A stretch of DNA of 64,000 nt from Acididesulfobacillus acetoxydans (GCF_902729405.1 NZ_LR746496.1:2914001-2978000), one strand, 5' to 3'; counted from the stretch's first letter, positions 33,386 through 43,645 are shown. Numbers and translations: made by a program. The notes: a model not told the origin generated them from the letters alone.

Positions 33386-35464
33386 TTAGTCCTCGCGCTC
33401 CTCGGCGGGAGTTCCGGACAGTGCCTCGCCGATTGTCACCGGCGCCACATCCTCCTGAGCTGCCAGAGCCTCGGCATTGTTCCGGGCCGCCGCTTCATTG
33501 AGCGCTTCGCGGATGCTCAAACTGATCCGCTTCTCACCCGCTTTCACCTCAATGACTTTGGCGCTGATCATATCACCTACCTGAACCGCGTCTTCCACCT
33601 TGGCGATACGATGATCCGCCAGCTGAGAAATATGAATGAGGGCGTCAATACCGTCTTCCAGCTGGACAAAAGCTCCGAAGGGGGCCAAACGCACGACTTT
33701 GCCGCTGACCATGGAGCCCACCGGGTATTTCTCGGCGGCGCTGGCCCAGGGGCTCTCCTTGAGCTGTTTCAACCCCAAGGAAATCTTGCCGTTCTCACGA
33801 TCAATGCGCAGGACCCGAACCTCGATCTCCTCCCCTACCTGGACTATCTCCGAAGGGTGTTTAACCCTCGAATAAGCCATATCGGAAACATGCAAGAGCC
33901 CGTCAATCCCGCCGATGTCAACAAAGGCTCCGAAACTCGTCAAACGGCGCACGATCCCTTGGACAGTTTCACCCTCCTGCAGAGTTTCCAGCAGGTGGGC
34001 GCGTTTGCTGCTCTGCTCCTCACCCAGGATCACTTTCTGCGAGAGAACGACTTTCTTCTTGTCCCGATCGAAATCAATGATCCTGAGTCGTAAAGTCTGA
34101 CCCAGGAATTGGTTTAAGTCTTCCACATAATTCAACTGAATCTGTGACGCCGGCACAAAACCGCGCATGCCCACATCCACCAAGAGCCCGCCCTTGACCA
34201 CTTCCGCTACTTTGGCCCGGATCTCGCCCTTGTTCTCGTAAACTTCCTCCAGGTGCTGTACAGCCTCCATTTCACCGGCCCGGCGCTTGGAGAGCACAGG
34301 ATACCCCTCTTCATTCTCGACCCGCAGGACGAGCGCGGTTATCGAATCCCCCAGGGACACGACTTCTTCCGGTTTATGTACCTTGGCCACGGATAGTTCC
34401 CGTAAAGAGATAACTCCCTCTGATTTCCAGCCGATGTCGACAAAAACTTCGTCGTCCGTGATCTTGACGACCGTTCCGCTTACCAGCGCGCCCCGGTGAA
34501 TGCCCTGCAACCCTTCATCCCAGGACTCCATGTTCCTTTCCTTATGCTCAAGATCCGCATGCTCAAGGTCTGCCGCCGTCTCTTCGGCGGGCTCCTCCTC
34601 CCGGACCGATTCAGTCGCCATTGTTTGGGAATCCATTTCGTTCATTTCTGCCATCTTCCTGTAAACCTCCTCAATAATCCAATCCGGTGTGGAAGCCCCG
34701 GCCGTCAAGCCGGCGGTTACGGCCCCCGCAAACCAGATTTTTTGCAATTCCACAGCTGTTTCTATCAGGTATGTCCGCGTCAGCCCAGCGCAGATGTCAG
34801 CCAGCTTCCGCGTATTCGCGCTGTTACGTCCTCCCGCCACGACCATAACGTCCACCGTTTTCGCCAATTCCCGTGCCGCCGTCTGGCGCTCCTCCGTGGC
34901 GTTGCAAATGGTATTGTGCACGGTGAGGGAATCCGTATGGTTCTCCAGCTCGCTGACGATCCGGCGGAAGTTTTCCGCGGGCTGGGTCGTCTGCGCCAGG
35001 ACCGCAAGGGAAGAAAAATACGGCAGCTCCCGCGCTTCCTCCAACTTTTCGATCGCGATGGCCCTCGGGCCGGCCCAACCCAAAATACCCTGAACTTCGG
35101 GATGGTTTTTGTCACCCACGACGATAACCTGGCTTACCTCGGCGGCTTCCGCGGCTAGACGCTGGGCTTTTTGCACAAACGGGCAAGTCGCGTCCACTAT
35201 TTCCATGGCCGCGCGCCGGGCCGTCTCGTAGACGGAAGGCGGCAGCCCGTGCGAACGGACGATCAGGGTCGGAGTCCGCCCCAGGCCGTCCAGAGTGTCA
35301 ACCACCCGCAACCCTTTTTCCGCCATGCGTTCGACGACCTGCTGATTATGAATAAGAGGCCCGAGCGATACCGTCTCCGAAACCCCAGCCGTGCGTTCCG
35401 CCAACTCCAATGCCCTCTTAACTCCGAAGCAAAACCCGGCTTTCGCGGCTCGAATAACTCTCAA
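33386..35464 (-). CDS. ispH-rpsA: Bifunctional IspH (HMBPP reductase) - ribosomal protein S1 fusion
   Basis: 692 residues from TTG 35464, which has GGGAGGG 6 nt upstream. Residues 1-280 are IspH: the last enzyme of the MEP isoprenoid pathway, with iron-sulfur ligands in AGFCFGVKRAL, VDATCPFVQKA and ICNATEERQ, plus the active-site TAGASTPDWIIEEV. A linker rich in Glu (about 290-325) leads to four S1 RNA-binding repeats (motifs such as VDIGWKSEGVIS, GMRGFVPASQIQ, ITSFGAFVDIGGIDGLLHVS-type RLTSFGAFVDIGGIDGLL, and RLAPFGAFVQLEDGIDALIH). The same fusion is known from several Clostridia. Confidence 0.97.
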   Translation of the reverse strand: MRVIRAAKAGFCFGVKRALELAERTAGVSETVSLGPLIHNQQVVERMAEKGLRVVDTLDGLGRTPTLIVRSHGLPPSVYETARRAAMEIVDATCPFVQKAQRLAAEAAEVSQVIVVGDKNHPEVQGILGWAGPRAIAIEKLEEARELPYFSSLAVLAQTTQPAENFRRIVSELENHTDSLTVHNTICNATEERQTAARELAKTVDVMVVAGGRNSANTRKLADICAGLTRTYLIETAVELQKIWFAGAVTAGLTAGASTPDWIIEEVYRKMAEMNEMDSQTMATESVREEEPAEETAADLEHADLEHKERNMESWDEGLQGIHRGALVSGTVVKITDDEVFVDIGWKSEGVISLRELSVAKVHKPEEVVSLGDSITALVLRVENEEGYPVLSKRRAGEMEAVQHLEEVYENKGEIRAKVAEVVKGGLLVDVGMRGFVPASQIQLNYVEDLNQFLGQTLRLRIIDFDRDKKKVVLSQKVILGEEQSSKRAHLLETLQEGETVQGIVRRLTSFGAFVDIGGIDGLLHVSDMAYSRVKHPSEIVQVGEEIEVRVLRIDRENGKISLGLKQLKESPWASAAEKYPVGSMVSGKVVRLAPFGAFVQLEDGIDALIHISQLADHRIAKVEDAVQVGDMISAKVIEVKAGEKRISLSIREALNEAAARNNAEALAAQEDVAPVTIGEALSGTPAEERED

Positions 35465-35741
35465 CCCAGTCCCTCCCAACAACCTGTGACCAACAGCCTA
35501 CCGGAATACTTCGCCACGGAGCGCGGAAAATCCTTCTCCGGGCCGTGTTTTTTCCCCTCTTGGGCGGGTACAACTTTTCTGCCGCCCTGAAGCCCTCTGC
35601 TTTTCAACTCTACGGTCATTTTTCTCTAAGGCACAAGGATTGATACACTGCCGATGATTTTCTCTTCGCCATGGTTCCCCCTCATATCGTCACGGTTTCT
35701 CTGATAGTTAAGGTACCCCTGATACGTAAAAAAATGCAGGG
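35465..35741. other. Spacer upstream of ispH-rpsA
   Basis: 277 bases between plsC and ispH-rpsA. A promoter for ispH-rpsA is expected here, but no convincing box pair or leader structure was recognised. Confidence 0.3.
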
Positions 35742-36326
35742 TTAAAGTTCATCAATTGCCCGCATGATGCGCTCAGCCACCCATTCCCTCCGGTTCGCGA
35801 CACCCTCCGGCGCTTTGAGTTGATCAAGGGTCAAAGGCTTGCCCACTACCAGTCTCAGCCCTCCCCTGCCTCCCCTTAACAGGCGGTTGGTCCCCCGCAC
35901 TTTGACCGGCACCACGGGGGCTTTGCTCCTGTCCATGATCAGCACCACCCCGGGCAGTGCTCTTTGTACGTCTCCCGTTTTGGACCGGGTCCCTTCCGGA
36001 AAGAGGCCCAATACCCGGTCTTCTTTCAGGATCGCCAAAGCCTGCCGGATAGCCCCGGTGTCCGCTTGCGCCCGGTTGACCGGAAACGCTCCCACTTTCC
36101 GAATGGCCCAGCCCAAGAAAGGCACAGAAAATAACTCCTCTTTGGCCATGTAGGAAACTTGCCGGTTTAAGCCGCAGCCGACCAAGACCGGATCCCAGTT
36201 GCTGATATGGTTGACGGCCAGGATGACGGGGCCCTTCTTCGGTATATTCTCGAGGCCCTCTATTTTCCACCCCTTCAGCTGAAAGAAAGTGCGAAAGAAT
36301 CTCCTGGCAAAACCGTAAAGTGTCAT
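35742..36326 (-). CDS. plsC: 1-acyl-sn-glycerol-3-phosphate acyltransferase
   Basis: This 194-residue membrane-bound acyltransferase makes phosphatidic acid from lysophosphatidic acid. The catalytic HxxxxD motif is in [12 protein letters not shown] (near residue 38), and the substrate motif LFPEGTRSK is near residue 110. Normal length. Its start overlaps the cmk stop (ATGA), an arrangement common in Clostridia, so it is cotranscribed with cmk. Confidence 0.95.
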   Translation of the reverse strand: MTLYGFARRFFRTFFQLKGWKIEGLENIPKKGPVILAVNHISNWDPVLVGCGLNRQVSYMAKEELFSVPFLGWAIRKVGAFPVNRAQADTGAIRQALAILKEDRVLGLFPEGTRSKTGDVQRALPGVVLIMDRSKAPVVPVKVRGTNRLLRGGRGGLRLVVGKPLTLDQLKAPEGVANRREWVAERIMRAIDEL

Positions 36327-37012
36327 CTCAAACCCCCCCGGGCCATGTCCAAAATCCTGGCCACGGTTTCCTCAATGTCCAAACGGGTCGTGTCGAGAAT
36401 GACCGCGTCCGGTGCAGCCCGCAGGGGAGAAGCCACCCTGTTTCGGTCCTGCCGGTCCCTTTCCTCCAGGTCGCGCACGACTTCAGCCAAACTCGCTTCC
36501 TTGCCCGAGCTTTTGAGTTCCTGCCAGCGCCGGCGAGCCCTCACCTCCGGCTCGGCCGTGAGAAAAATCTTCAACCCCGCCTGCGGCAGCACGTGGGTCC
36601 CGATATCACGGCCGTCCATCACGATACTCCGACGCTCCGCCTCGGCCTGCTGCAACTCGACCAGACGCTTGCGCACACCCGGGTAGGACGCCACCAGGGA
36701 TACCGCCCGGCTGACCTCGGGAGTCCGGATGGCTTGGGTCACGTCCTCCCCGTCGCACCAAACGCCTCGTTCCTTCGAAAAATATATGTCCGTTTCATAG
36801 GCTAAACGTGAGACAAGCTCCTCATCGGTTAAAGGCACTTTATTTTTTACGGCCTTGTAAGCCAGGGCCCGGTACATCGCACCGGTATCGAGATAAAAAA
36901 TCCCCAGGCGCTCCGCTACTTTTTTGGCTACGGTACTTTTGCCCGAGCCCGCCGGGCCGTCGATGGCGATCTGCCGGCTGCCTTCTTTTCCCTCTTCCAA
37001 TCCGTTTGCCAA
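36323..37012 (-). CDS. cmk: Cytidylate kinase
   Basis: A 229-residue enzyme that phosphorylates CMP and dCMP. The P-loop [23 protein letters not shown] begins near residue 16. Downstream family patterns are [25 protein letters not shown] and the arginine-rich lid [11 protein letters not shown]. The first dozen residues are a variable leader. It precedes plsC with overlapping stop/start codons. Confidence 0.97.
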   Translation of the reverse strand: MANGLEEGKEGSRQIAIDGPAGSGKSTVAKKVAERLGIFYLDTGAMYRALAYKAVKNKVPLTDEELVSRLAYETDIYFSKERGVWCDGEDVTQAIRTPEVSRAVSLVASYPGVRKRLVELQQAEAERRSIVMDGRDIGTHVLPQAGLKIFLTAEPEVRARRRWQELKSSGKEASLAEVVRDLEERDRQDRNRVASPLRAAPDAVILDTTRLDIEETVARILDMARGGLR

Positions 37013-37344
37013 GGCCGTTGCTCCTTATCCCAGACCTTATTTAGGACCTCGTCCGTCAGGACCAATGCCTTAACATAAGACCCCGTCCATCCGGACCAAA
37101 GCCATTATAGCATAAAGAGATCAGGCAAGCCACCCGTCCTTCCCCGCAACGGGGGGCTTCCGTGGGGCCTTACGCTCTGTCGCCGGCTCCTACGCAAATC
37201 CCCGGGCGGATTGTTATCGTCCGGGAAAATTATCGTCTCGCGGACAATCATGGTCTTGCGGCCGACGTTCCTCAGTCGGGAAAGAAAAGACCCCTTGTTC
37301 TCTGTTGCCATGGGAATGCGGCCCAAGTATCTGCCCGGTAATTC

Positions 37345-38055
37345 CTACCCGGTAATTCCTGCCATGAGCAGGGTGGCCACCAGGTTATTCAGGGAGTGGA
37401 AAACCATAGAGGGGTAGAGAGAACGATTCTTGGAATAGAGATAGGCCAGCATGAGACCCAGGACAAAACGGGGAATGAAGCCCACCAGTTGAAGATGCAA
37501 ACCGGAAAACAAAGCAGCGCTGAGGACCGCTGCCGTCCCCGGTCCGAAGTAGGATTTCAGGCTGCTGAAAATGATGCCGCGAAAGAGTGTCTCCTCAATC
37601 ATCGGGGCCAGCACTGCCGCCAAAAGCACGTTTAGGAGCAGGGTTAAAGCGGAGACATGGGTCAGGAGCACCGTGTATACATCCTTCTTCGGCAGAGAAA
37701 TTCCATATTTGTAAATGACCACGGCATAGGCTACATTGATCACCCAGGCGAAAATATAGAGCCCTACGATCCTGCCCAGAAGCGGCTTTACGGCCACGCG
37801 GCGCCAGCCCAGATCCGCCCAGGTCCAGTGCCTGACTCTTTTCAGGAAGCAAATCAAGCCGAGGAAAGAAGCCTGGGTGGCAAAGCCGTTGGCGTAAACC
37901 AAGACCTGTTCGTTTTTCCAGCGGGCGGACAACCAGAAAGTGAGGCCGCCGAGAACCGCATAAATGACGATAATCCCCAAGATGACAATGCCCAGGTCGC
38001 GCCAGCCCAAACGCCTGACCCGAACCACCGGAACCACTGTTTCAGGTTCGTCCAT
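37345..38055 (-). CDS. CPBP-family intramembrane metalloprotease (CAAX-type)
   Basis: 236 residues from ATG 38055, 9 nt after AAAGGGG. Several membrane segments, with the family motifs EETLFRGIIFSSL (EExxxR), FSGLHLQ (FxxxH-type) and HSLNN, which hold the metal-binding and catalytic residues. Members include prenyl-protein Rce1-like proteases and bacteriocin self-immunity proteins. No bacteriocin genes are nearby, so a general membrane proteolysis role is more likely. Substrate unknown. Confidence 0.88.
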   Translation of the reverse strand: MDEPETVVPVVRVRRLGWRDLGIVILGIIVIYAVLGGLTFWLSARWKNEQVLVYANGFATQASFLGLICFLKRVRHWTWADLGWRRVAVKPLLGRIVGLYIFAWVINVAYAVVIYKYGISLPKKDVYTVLLTHVSALTLLLNVLLAAVLAPMIEETLFRGIIFSSLKSYFGPGTAAVLSAALFSGLHLQLVGFIPRFVLGLMLAYLYSKNRSLYPSMVFHSLNNLVATLLMAGITG

Positions 38056-38135
38056 CCCTAAGACCCCTTTGCGCCAAATTCGGGGGGAAAGCAACGGAGC
38101 CCCCCGCCCGCCCCACGATCCCTATTATACGGGAT

Positions 38136-38786
38136 TCAGAGCAAAAGGGAACGCAGTTCCTCCACACTTGCCACCTCATAGTCGGGGCCTGACCGCTCCG
38201 CCTCCTCCGGCTGGCCGTAGCCGTAACGCACAAAGATGGCGGCAATACCATTCCGACGCGCGCCTTGAACATCAAAGGAGCGGTCCCCCACCATCGCCGT
38301 TTGCGCCCGGGCGGAAAGAGGAAGGCCGCGCAGGGCCTCACCCACGAGTTCTTCTTTATCCGTCCGGCTTCCGTCCAGTTCGCTGCCGATAACGCGCCGG
38401 AAAAAACTCCTCAGCCGGAAGTGCTCCAGGATCTTTTCGGCGAACACCCTGGGCTTGGATGTAACAACCTGAAGCTGGACGCCTTCCGCTTCCAAATCGG
38501 CCAAGAGTTCGGGAATGCCGGGATAAACGGTGTTCTCGAACATCCCCTTCGTCACGAACCTTTCCCGGTACAGTTCGACCGCCTGCCGCAGCAGGTTTTC
38601 GTCCTCAGTCCCCAGAAGCAAGCGGAAACTGACGACCAACGGGGGCCCGATGACCCACTCCAGGAGATCCTCCTCCGGAGCCGGATAACCCAACCGCGTC
38701 AAAGCGTAGCGCACCGAGCGGGTGATACCCACCTTCGGATCGGTCAATGTCCCGTCCAAATCCCAAAGCACTCTCTCAAAGCGCAT
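38136..38786 (-). CDS. HAD-family phosphatase (phosphoglycolate phosphatase-like)
   Basis: 216 residues with the HAD motifs in order: DLDGTLTD (residues 9-16, nucleophile and acid/base aspartates), VVTSKP (motif II), K near 143 in the GSRTDKEEL region, and VGDRSFDVQGARRNG (motif III/IV). The alpha-helical cap between motifs I and II matches the Gph/PpaX group. The start follows AAAGGAGG. Candidate substrates are phosphoglycolate, pyrophosphate or nucleotides; none can be chosen from sequence. Confidence 0.9.
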   Translation of the reverse strand: MRFERVLWDLDGTLTDPKVGITRSVRYALTRLGYPAPEEDLLEWVIGPPLVVSFRLLLGTEDENLLRQAVELYRERFVTKGMFENTVYPGIPELLADLEAEGVQLQVVTSKPRVFAEKILEHFRLRSFFRRVIGSELDGSRTDKEELVGEALRGLPLSARAQTAMVGDRSFDVQGARRNGIAAIFVRYGYGQPEEAERSGPDYEVASVEELRSLLL

Positions 38787-39107
38787 GCCGCCTGCTTCCT
38801 CCTTTACCCAACGCTTCGCGCGGAAGCCACTGGCTTCAGACTCTTCAGACGTCTTTAAGCATGGGGTGGTTGACCTCTTTCAGAGCCATTCCCGCACCTA
38901 GGCTTCCATCGCAGTTAGAGTGTAAACCTCTGCTTTCACCAGTATACACCTTTATGGCAGCTTCTGCCGGCCGGTTCATCCGATCAGTCTGAAGCGATGC
39001 GTTGTACCCCGCAAAAGCCCGCCGGTGAACCCTGCTCGGCCCCGCAAGAACCCGGAACCTGAGTCTCCCGGAACCAGAGTCCCCCGGAACCAGAGTCCCC
39101 CAACCTT
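38787..39107. other. Spacer with a startless coding-like stretch
   Basis: The minus strand holds an open frame without a good start (about 39007-38845, containing MNRPAEAAIKVYTGESRG) that ends near a GGTCAACC stretch. It may be a decayed element end. At 39060-39107 CGGAACCAGAGTCCCC is repeated in tandem. Confidence 0.35.
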
Positions 39108-40091
39108 CTAAGGAGATTTCTGCAAGCTCCTGCTGATATCTTCCTCCAGGAAATATTTCATTTCCGTCACCGGCACATAGGCCAGCCCGGTTTCCAAAGA
39201 GACCGGAGGAAGGGTACGTAAAAAATCCGCCCAAGCCTGTGGGGGACGTGCCCCCAGTTTGTTGAACAGGTCGATCGCTTTCTCGACGCTGGCGGCGAAG
39301 AGAGCGGGCAGTGTAGTCTCATTCAGATCTCCGCTCACCGGATGACGCCAGGCTGCCCGAGTCTCAAAGAAAGATAGGTTCAGAGGCTGCGGATAGAAAA
39401 GCGCTTCCAGTTTAGCGCCGCCGGGGTGTCCCAACCTGCGATAGAACCGCAAAATCCGCCAAGGGACGGACCATTTGAACGCACTCTGCAGAAGCCGCTG
39501 ATTGCGCCAGGCCCGCCAAAAATGCCTGCGGCTCCCCTCATCGCCGGCCGGCGCGTAACGTTCGATTAAGAGACTCAATGCTTCTTGGCCACGCCGACCC
39601 GCAGAACGCCACAAGCCGGCCAGGCTCTGGGAATAGAGCAAAGGCTGGCGGGTCTGCAACCAGAGGTCCAACCCTGTCTCCAAGAGGCGGTGGTGAAAGA
39701 CAGCCCGATTGCGCCGGGCCGGGTCGGGGTCAAAGTAATTGCCGCTTAAATAGTAGACCGCGGGATGGAAGGTGCTGTCCGTCACAAAATGCGTCAACAG
39801 CCCCAAGCAGAAAGCCAAAAGATAATCTTTCCCCGGCTCCCGCAAGGACTCGGTCAATATATCGCAGAGCGGAACCAGGGTATTTTCCCCGTTGACCCCG
39901 TGCAAGTGATTGCCCATGCGCTCCAAGCTCACTCCGGCCGCTGCCGATAAATCATAAAACGGAATGTCATGAGCCACCGCCCCCAAGTAATAAAGATCCG
40001 GCGCTTGGGCAATTAAATCGCGCACCGGCCCCGCTACTCCCCCGCTGACCGCTCCGCGGGCCACCTGCCAATGGGTCAGCTCTTTGGGCAT
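39108..40091 (-). CDS. Zinc-dependent phospholipase C-like protein
   Basis: 327 residues. It starts MPKELTHWQVARGA and contains the histidine- and aspartate-rich motifs of the bacterial zinc phospholipase C/GPI-PLD N-terminal family: AHDIPFYDL, MGNHLHGVNGENT, FCLGLLTHFVTDSTFHP and FHHRLLETGLD. These would bind a trinuclear zinc site. No secretion signal is seen, which differs from secreted phospholipases and suggests a cytoplasmic relative. Substrate uncertain. Confidence 0.8.
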   Translation of the reverse strand: MPKELTHWQVARGAVSGGVAGPVRDLIAQAPDLYYLGAVAHDIPFYDLSAAAGVSLERMGNHLHGVNGENTLVPLCDILTESLREPGKDYLLAFCLGLLTHFVTDSTFHPAVYYLSGNYFDPDPARRNRAVFHHRLLETGLDLWLQTRQPLLYSQSLAGLWRSAGRRGQEALSLLIERYAPAGDEGSRRHFWRAWRNQRLLQSAFKWSVPWRILRFYRRLGHPGGAKLEALFYPQPLNLSFFETRAAWRHPVSGDLNETTLPALFAASVEKAIDLFNKLGARPPQAWADFLRTLPPVSLETGLAYVPVTEMKYFLEEDISRSLQKSP

Positions 40092-40302
40092 CCCCTGTCA
40101 CCCCATTTTCCGCGCCCTCGCATCTCGGTCCCGATACACCCCGCCCGGGCTCTAAAGAAACTGCCCCCGGATCCTTATTATTATTCTTGTGCTGCAAGAA
40201 ATATCCTTGTGCAGACCCCGTCTGATAAAATGGATTTCGTTGCGGCTATGCAGATTGAGAGCAACCGGGCTGAACGCCCTTAGGATGCTGGGCAGGAGAA
40301 TG

Positions 40303-41598
40303 TCAGCGCTTCACGATTTGGTCCAAAACCGCGAGAAAATCCGGGAAGGACACAGCCGCCGCTTCCATCCCTTCGACGGCCACTCCCTCCTGGGATAGGA
40401 GTCCGGCCACGGCCCAGGACATCGCCAGACGGTGATCGCCGTAACTTTTGGCCCTTCCACCCGGCAAGCGCTTTTTGCCCCGGATGCGCAATCCGTCCGG
40501 GAGTTCCTCAACGTCCGCACCCAAGCCTCGCAGGCCGTCGGCCACTGTCTGGATCCGGTCCGTTTCTTTAACCCTTAATTCAGCCGCATCGCGAATCACG
40601 GTCTCACCCTCGGCCAAACTGGCCGCGACAGCCAAGATCGGAACCTCGTCGATGAGGCGGGGTATAATCTCCCCGGCAATCTCTGTTCCGTGCAAATCCG
40701 CCGGGCGTACGCGTAAAGTGGCCCTGCCTTCACCGGCCGGTTCCCGCTTTGCCAGCACTTCAATATCCGCCCCCATCCGGCGCAGGACGTCCAGAATCCC
40801 TGTCCGGGTCGGATTGATGCCCACCTCCGGCAAGACGATCTCCCCCCGGCCCGCCAGACTTCCCAAGACGAGGAAAAAGGCGGCTGAAGAAATGTCGGCC
40901 GGGACCGCCACCGTTTGCCCCCTCAGGCGGGAACCCCCGCGAACCTGCACCATCCTGCCCTCCATCGTCACCGGAACCCCAAATGCCCGCAGCATTCTCT
41001 CCGTATGGTCACGGGAGACCTGCGGTTCCTCAACACTTGTCACCCCGTCCGCCCCGAGACCCGCCAGGAGCAGGGCGGACTTCACCTGGGCGGACGCTAC
41101 CTCCGTCCGGTGAGCATATCCCTTGAGTCCGCCGCCACGGATAGTTAAAGGAACAAAGTCGCCGTTACGGCGCCCGATGATCGCTGCCCCCATCCGTTTC
41201 AAAGGATCCGTGACTCTGCGCATGGGCCTTTGCCGGATGGAAGCGTCCCCGGTCAAAGTCGCCGCTAAGGGAGAGGCGGCAAGTGCCCCCAGAAACAAAC
41301 GAGCCGTGGTTCCCGAATTTCCCACATCCAGGACATCTTCCGGCTCCCGCCAGTTAGCCGTTCCCTTGCCCTGCAGCCAGACCTCGCTTCCCCGGCGCTC
41401 CCAGGTCACACCCAGCTTCGCCAAGCAGGCCAGCGTGCTCAGGCAATCGTCCCCTGCCAGAAAGTTGGTGATCCGGGTTTCTCCCTCGGCCATCCCGCCG
41501 AGCAAGGCCGCCCGGTGCGAGATCGATTTGTCCCCCGGGACGGTCACCGTTCCCTCAACCGCGGAGGCCGGTTTGACCATAACTCCACTCATTTTCAC
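40303..41598 (-). CDS. aroA: 3-phosphoshikimate 1-carboxyvinyltransferase (EPSP synthase)
   Basis: This 431-residue enzyme condenses shikimate-3-phosphate with phosphoenolpyruvate. Motifs: VPGDKSISHRAALLGGMAEG at the N-terminus, LDVGNSGTTARL, RPMRRVTDPLKRMGA and the late RVKETDRI and GDHRLAMS. GTG 41598 lies 6 nt after GGAGG and is the likely start, with ATG two codons on as alternative. It begins 1 base after tyrA ends, in the order aroF-tyrA-aroA. Confidence 0.97.
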   Translation of the reverse strand: MKMSGVMVKPASAVEGTVTVPGDKSISHRAALLGGMAEGETRITNFLAGDDCLSTLACLAKLGVTWERRGSEVWLQGKGTANWREPEDVLDVGNSGTTARLFLGALAASPLAATLTGDASIRQRPMRRVTDPLKRMGAAIIGRRNGDFVPLTIRGGGLKGYAHRTEVASAQVKSALLLAGLGADGVTSVEEPQVSRDHTERMLRAFGVPVTMEGRMVQVRGGSRLRGQTVAVPADISSAAFFLVLGSLAGRGEIVLPEVGINPTRTGILDVLRRMGADIEVLAKREPAGEGRATLRVRPADLHGTEIAGEIIPRLIDEVPILAVAASLAEGETVIRDAAELRVKETDRIQTVADGLRGLGADVEELPDGLRIRGKKRLPGGRAKSYGDHRLAMSWAVAGLLSQEGVAVEGMEAAAVSFPDFLAVLDQIVKR

Positions 41599-41599
41599 A

Positions 41600-42508
41600 C
41601 TAATCCTCCCACCTCATTGTCCGGCGCACCCGGGCCGCGGCCCGGAAAGATCCGGCGATTCCCTCTCCGTCCCGGCTTAAAAGGCAGTCCTTAAGTTCGT
41701 CCAGCCGCTTCTGCCAACACTCGAGTCCCGCGAGAATCGCTGCCCGGTTCTTGAGCGCAATCTCCCGCCACATCTCGGGGGAGCTCTCCGCCACGCGCGT
41801 CGCTTCCCGAAAACTGCGCCCGGCCAGTTCCAGAGCCGAGTCTCCTTCCCGGGAGATATCTTGTGCCGCCAGGGCCAAAGCTACAGCCAGAAAATGCGGC
41901 ACATGGCTTACCATCGCCACTTCCTCGTCATGCCTTTCCCGCCCGCGCAGGACCACATGAGCCCCCATATCTTCCAAAAGCGCTGTCAGACTGAGAAGGG
42001 CATCTTCCCGGCAGCCTTCCGGCGTCAGCACGTAGGGGTACCCTTTGAACAAGTCCGGAGTCGCGGCTTGAATTCCGGATTTTTCCGAACCTGTCATGGG
42101 GTGCCCGCCGATGAACCAGACGTCCTTGCCTAAAAGTTCCGGCATTTCGGCACAGATCTCCGCTTTCAGGCTGCCGACATCCGTGATGATCGCCCCCGGC
42201 CGGATTTTCCCGCTTAAGCCTGTTAAGCCCATTAAGCCCGGCAGAAGCAACGGCAGGGGAAGCGCTAAAACGATGAGATCAAAATCAAAATACTCGGGCA
42301 TACTCAAATATCCCTCATCGATCCAGCCCATCTCCCGGGCCCGCTCCAGGCTGTCAGGACTGTGATCGACGGCCAAAACCCGCCAGCCCCGCGTATGTAA
42401 GGCCCCGGCCCAGGAACCCCCGATTAGGCCGAGACCCACCACACAAGCCAGCGGGCTGCTCTCTCCCAGCCAACCCGGGGAGAGCCGCTTCCGCTCAACG
42501 ACCGACAT
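41600..42508 (-). CDS. tyrA: Prephenate dehydrogenase
   Basis: A 302-residue enzyme that oxidatively decarboxylates prephenate to 4-hydroxyphenylpyruvate for tyrosine. The NAD-binding motif VGLGLIGGSWAGALHTRG is near residue 24. GGHPMTGSEKSGIQAA is the substrate-site signature, and SHVPHFLAVALA follows. No C-terminal ACT domain is present, so tyrosine feedback through such a domain is not expected. Its start overlaps the aroF stop (TAATG). Confidence 0.95.
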   Translation of the reverse strand: MSVVERKRLSPGWLGESSPLACVVGLGLIGGSWAGALHTRGWRVLAVDHSPDSLERAREMGWIDEGYLSMPEYFDFDLIVLALPLPLLLPGLMGLTGLSGKIRPGAIITDVGSLKAEICAEMPELLGKDVWFIGGHPMTGSEKSGIQAATPDLFKGYPYVLTPEGCREDALLSLTALLEDMGAHVVLRGRERHDEEVAMVSHVPHFLAVALALAAQDISREGDSALELAGRSFREATRVAESSPEMWREIALKNRAAILAGLECWQKRLDELKDCLLSRDGEGIAGSFRAAARVRRTMRWED

Positions 42509-43536
42509 TAGAGGACCGCCCCTTTCAGTTCGCGATCCAGCACCTGGGCCAAGCGTGACAAATCCCGCATCATCAGCCGGAAATTCTCCGGAGTCAGAGA
42601 CTGCTTGCCGTCCGAGAGGGCTTTTTCCGGCTGGGGATGGACTTCCACAATCAGCCCGTCGGCTCCGGCAGCCAAAGCCGCTTTCGCCATGGGAGCCACC
42701 AGATTCCAGCGCCCTGTTCCATGACTGGGGTCAACAATGACCGGAAGATGGGAAAGCTCATGCAGGGCCGGCACCATGCTCAGATCCAAAGTATTCCGAG
42801 TGTATTCCTCGAAGGTGCGGATGCCGCGTTCACAGAACATGACCCGATAATTGCCCCCATCCATGATATATTCCGCCGCCATCATCCACTCTTCCAGAGT
42901 CGAAGAGGGACCGCGTTTGAGGAGAACCGGGCGGTCCACTTTCGCCACTTCCTTTAAAAGGTAGAAGTTTTGCATGTTGCGCGCCCCGATTTGCAAGACA
43001 TCGGCATACGAAGCCACTAATTCCACGTCCCGGACATCCATGACCTCGGTCACAATCAGCAGGCCGGTTTCTTCGCGCGCTTCCGCCATATAGCGCAATC
43101 CTTCTTCACCCAGGCCCTGAAAAGCATAGGGGGAAGTTCTGGGCTTGAAAGCGCCGCCCCGCAGGAAAGTCGCTCCCGCCTCGCGCACCCGGTGGGCCGT
43201 CTCCAGAAGCTGACTCCTGCTTTCCACCGCACAGGGGCCGGCCATGACGTGAATCTGCGAACCCCCGATCTCATGATCCCCGATTTTAATAATGCTGTCG
43301 GAAGGATGAAACTCCCGGCTTACGAGTTTATAAGGTGCCAATATTGCTACCACCTTCTCTACCCAAGGTAAAGCCTCAAGATCCAGCGCTTCCAGGTGCG
43401 AACGGTCCCCGATCGCGCCGATCAGGGTTTTCTCCACGCCCTGCGAAAGGTGAACCTTGAAACCATGTTCAGTCAGCCTGTCTGTCGTTTCTTTGATTTC
43501 GGCTTCTCCGCTGCCATGCTTCAGAACAATGATCAT
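42508..43536 (-). CDS. aroF: 3-deoxy-7-phosphoheptulonate (DAHP) synthase, type I-beta
   Basis: 342 residues from ATG 43536, 8 nt after GAGGG; an upstream frame extension is less likely. An N-terminal ferredoxin-like regulatory domain ([17 protein letters not shown], about 1-70) precedes the TIM barrel with [59 protein letters not shown] and [12 protein letters not shown]. It is the entry step of aromatic synthesis. It heads the aroF-tyrA-aroA operon, lying downstream of the trp genes in the same direction. Confidence 0.96.
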   Translation of the reverse strand: MIIVLKHGSGEAEIKETTDRLTEHGFKVHLSQGVEKTLIGAIGDRSHLEALDLEALPWVEKVVAILAPYKLVSREFHPSDSIIKIGDHEIGGSQIHVMAGPCAVESRSQLLETAHRVREAGATFLRGGAFKPRTSPYAFQGLGEEGLRYMAEAREETGLLIVTEVMDVRDVELVASYADVLQIGARNMQNFYLLKEVAKVDRPVLLKRGPSSTLEEWMMAAEYIMDGGNYRVMFCERGIRTFEEYTRNTLDLSMVPALHELSHLPVIVDPSHGTGRWNLVAPMAKAALAAGADGLIVEVHPQPEKALSDGKQSLTPENFRLMMRDLSRLAQVLDRELKGAVL

Positions 43537-43612
43537 CTCTTTTTCCCTCATCTTTCTACCGTACTTGCCATGCTGCTGTCCCCGGGGACCATTCACTCTC
43601 TGCCGCTGCCGA

Positions 43613-43645
43613 TTATTGTATTGTATTTTATTCTATTCTATTGTC
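43613..43645 (-). repeat. Pentanucleotide repeat in the aroF upstream region
   Basis: About six AATAG/AATAC/AATAA units in tandem on the minus strand, roughly 80-110 bases before aroF. Several overlapping units resemble -10 boxes, so it may also be promoter DNA. Confidence 0.5.
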
